The notes under the pieces are model-generated. The model saw nothing but the letters and a program-made list of their open reading frames with translations. It had not been told where the DNA came from and ran no database searches. Below, in pieces: positions 63,782 to 64,000 of a stretch of 64,000 nucleotides of DNA; position 1 is the first letter of the stretch, and every line of letters starts with the position of its first letter. The translations under genes were made by a program, and so were the position numbers. The DNA comes from Roseburia sp. 1XD42-69. Its GTDB lineage: Bacteria; Bacillota; Clostridia; Lachnospirales; Lachnospiraceae. The stretch covers positions 62,001 to 126,000 of the forward strand of contig NZ_RAZG01000003.1 of the NCBI RefSeq assembly GCF_003612565.1. The letters run 5' to 3'.

Positions 63782-64000
63782 ATGGATATTTCTGCTTTGA
63801 CAAATGTATCTTCGGATTACGTGGCAAAACAGTATGAGGCCAGTAAATTAACCCCTTTTGCGGAAGAGAACAAAGATTTTTCTTCTGTGCTGGGGGCAGC
63901 TATGAATATGATTAACGAAACAAATGATTACCAGAATGCGGCGGAATCCGCCCGGATTCAGTTTGCCCTGGGGGAATCCACCAGCACGCATGATCTGGCG
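63782..64000 (+). CDS. fliE: FliE, flagellar hook-basal body protein (cut by window edge)
   Basis: 73 residues visible, about two thirds of a usual 100-110. It starts MDISALTNVSSDY at ATG 63782 with AGGAGG upstream. Family features are FSSVLGAAMNMINETNDYQNAAE and FALGESTSTHDLA, the typical ending of the FliE core. FliE joins the MS ring to the rod. Order flgB-flgC-fliE matches Firmicute fla/che operons. Confidence 0.92.
   Translation, partial: MDISALTNVSSDYVAKQYEASKLTPFAEENKDFSSVLGAAMNMINETNDYQNAAESARIQFALGESTSTHDLA

Overview
This window is a chromosomal segment of an endospore-forming, flagellated, Gram-positive Clostridia, most likely a Lachnospiraceae. The genus cannot be fixed from sequence alone. 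The basis is the gene content and order: an mraZ/rsmH/ftsL/two-PBP/mraY/murD/ftsW/divIB/ftsZ division cluster, then spoIIGA-sigE, sigG and sigK. CodY and a flgB-flgC-fliE flagellar operon follow, along with several protein families I know mainly from Lachnospiraceae (DUF5716, DUF5717, DUF1540, C_GCAxxG_C_C).

Layout. 1-1.7 kb: 3' part of thrS and a cysteine-rich DUF1540 gene. 1.8-13.7 kb: dcw cluster, opened by a sigma-A-type promoter and an array of four MraZ-box-like repeats at exact 10-bp spacing. It contains two tandem class B PBPs, and the second carries KTA instead of KTG. 13.7-17.8 kb: spoIIGA-sigE behind a promoter with an unusually wide 21-bp spacer, then a beta-CASP metallohydrolase, then sigG on the opposite strand. 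17.9-25.7 kb: a small unknown gene, argS, an ABC exporter, and a hybrid histidine kinase that overlaps an orphan solute-binding lipoprotein gene.

25.7-29.76 kb: an AT-rich island carrying a complete lactococcin-972-type bacteriocin cassette (secreted peptide, 7TM-type membrane protein, dedicated ATPase, small membrane protein). It is bracketed by a 37-bp direct repeat (36/37 identical) and has no recombinase. The right-hand repeat supplies the -35 box of the next gene. 29.8-31.9 kb: two CobW/G3E GTPases, one His-rich and one fused to a DUF1980-like domain. 32.1-33.7 kb: a single protein joining a CwlD-like amidase to a PdaA-like deacetylase, the two activities that make muramic delta-lactam in spore cortex. 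33.8-36 kb: the NfnAB flavin-based bifurcating transhydrogenase. 36.1-39.1 kb, minus strand: a GntR(YtrA)-ABC operon and a CobD/HisC-like aminotransferase.

39.2-46 kb: a four-gene operon of unknown function behind its own strong promoter. It encodes a roughly 1180-aa DUF5717 protein, a DUF5716 protein with an Hsp70/actin-like N-terminal motif, a TPR-like protein and a two-TM coiled-coil protein. This is the best candidate for an undescribed multi-protein system. 46-48.8 kb: a C_GCAxxG_C_C protein and feoAB. 48.9-56.2 kb: gltX, a UvrD-like helicase, DUF1292, a GlgX-like GH13 protein that appears to have lost its catalytic residues, DUF5662 and trpS. 56.3-64 kb: sigK without a pro-sequence, comM, dprA, topA, codY and the start of the flagellar operon.

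Three sporulation sigma factors (E, G, K), the SpoIIGA protease, a SpoVD-like PBP and the cortex-type fusion enzyme make the window rich in sporulation functions. No rRNA, tRNA, CRISPR, transposase or phage gene was seen.
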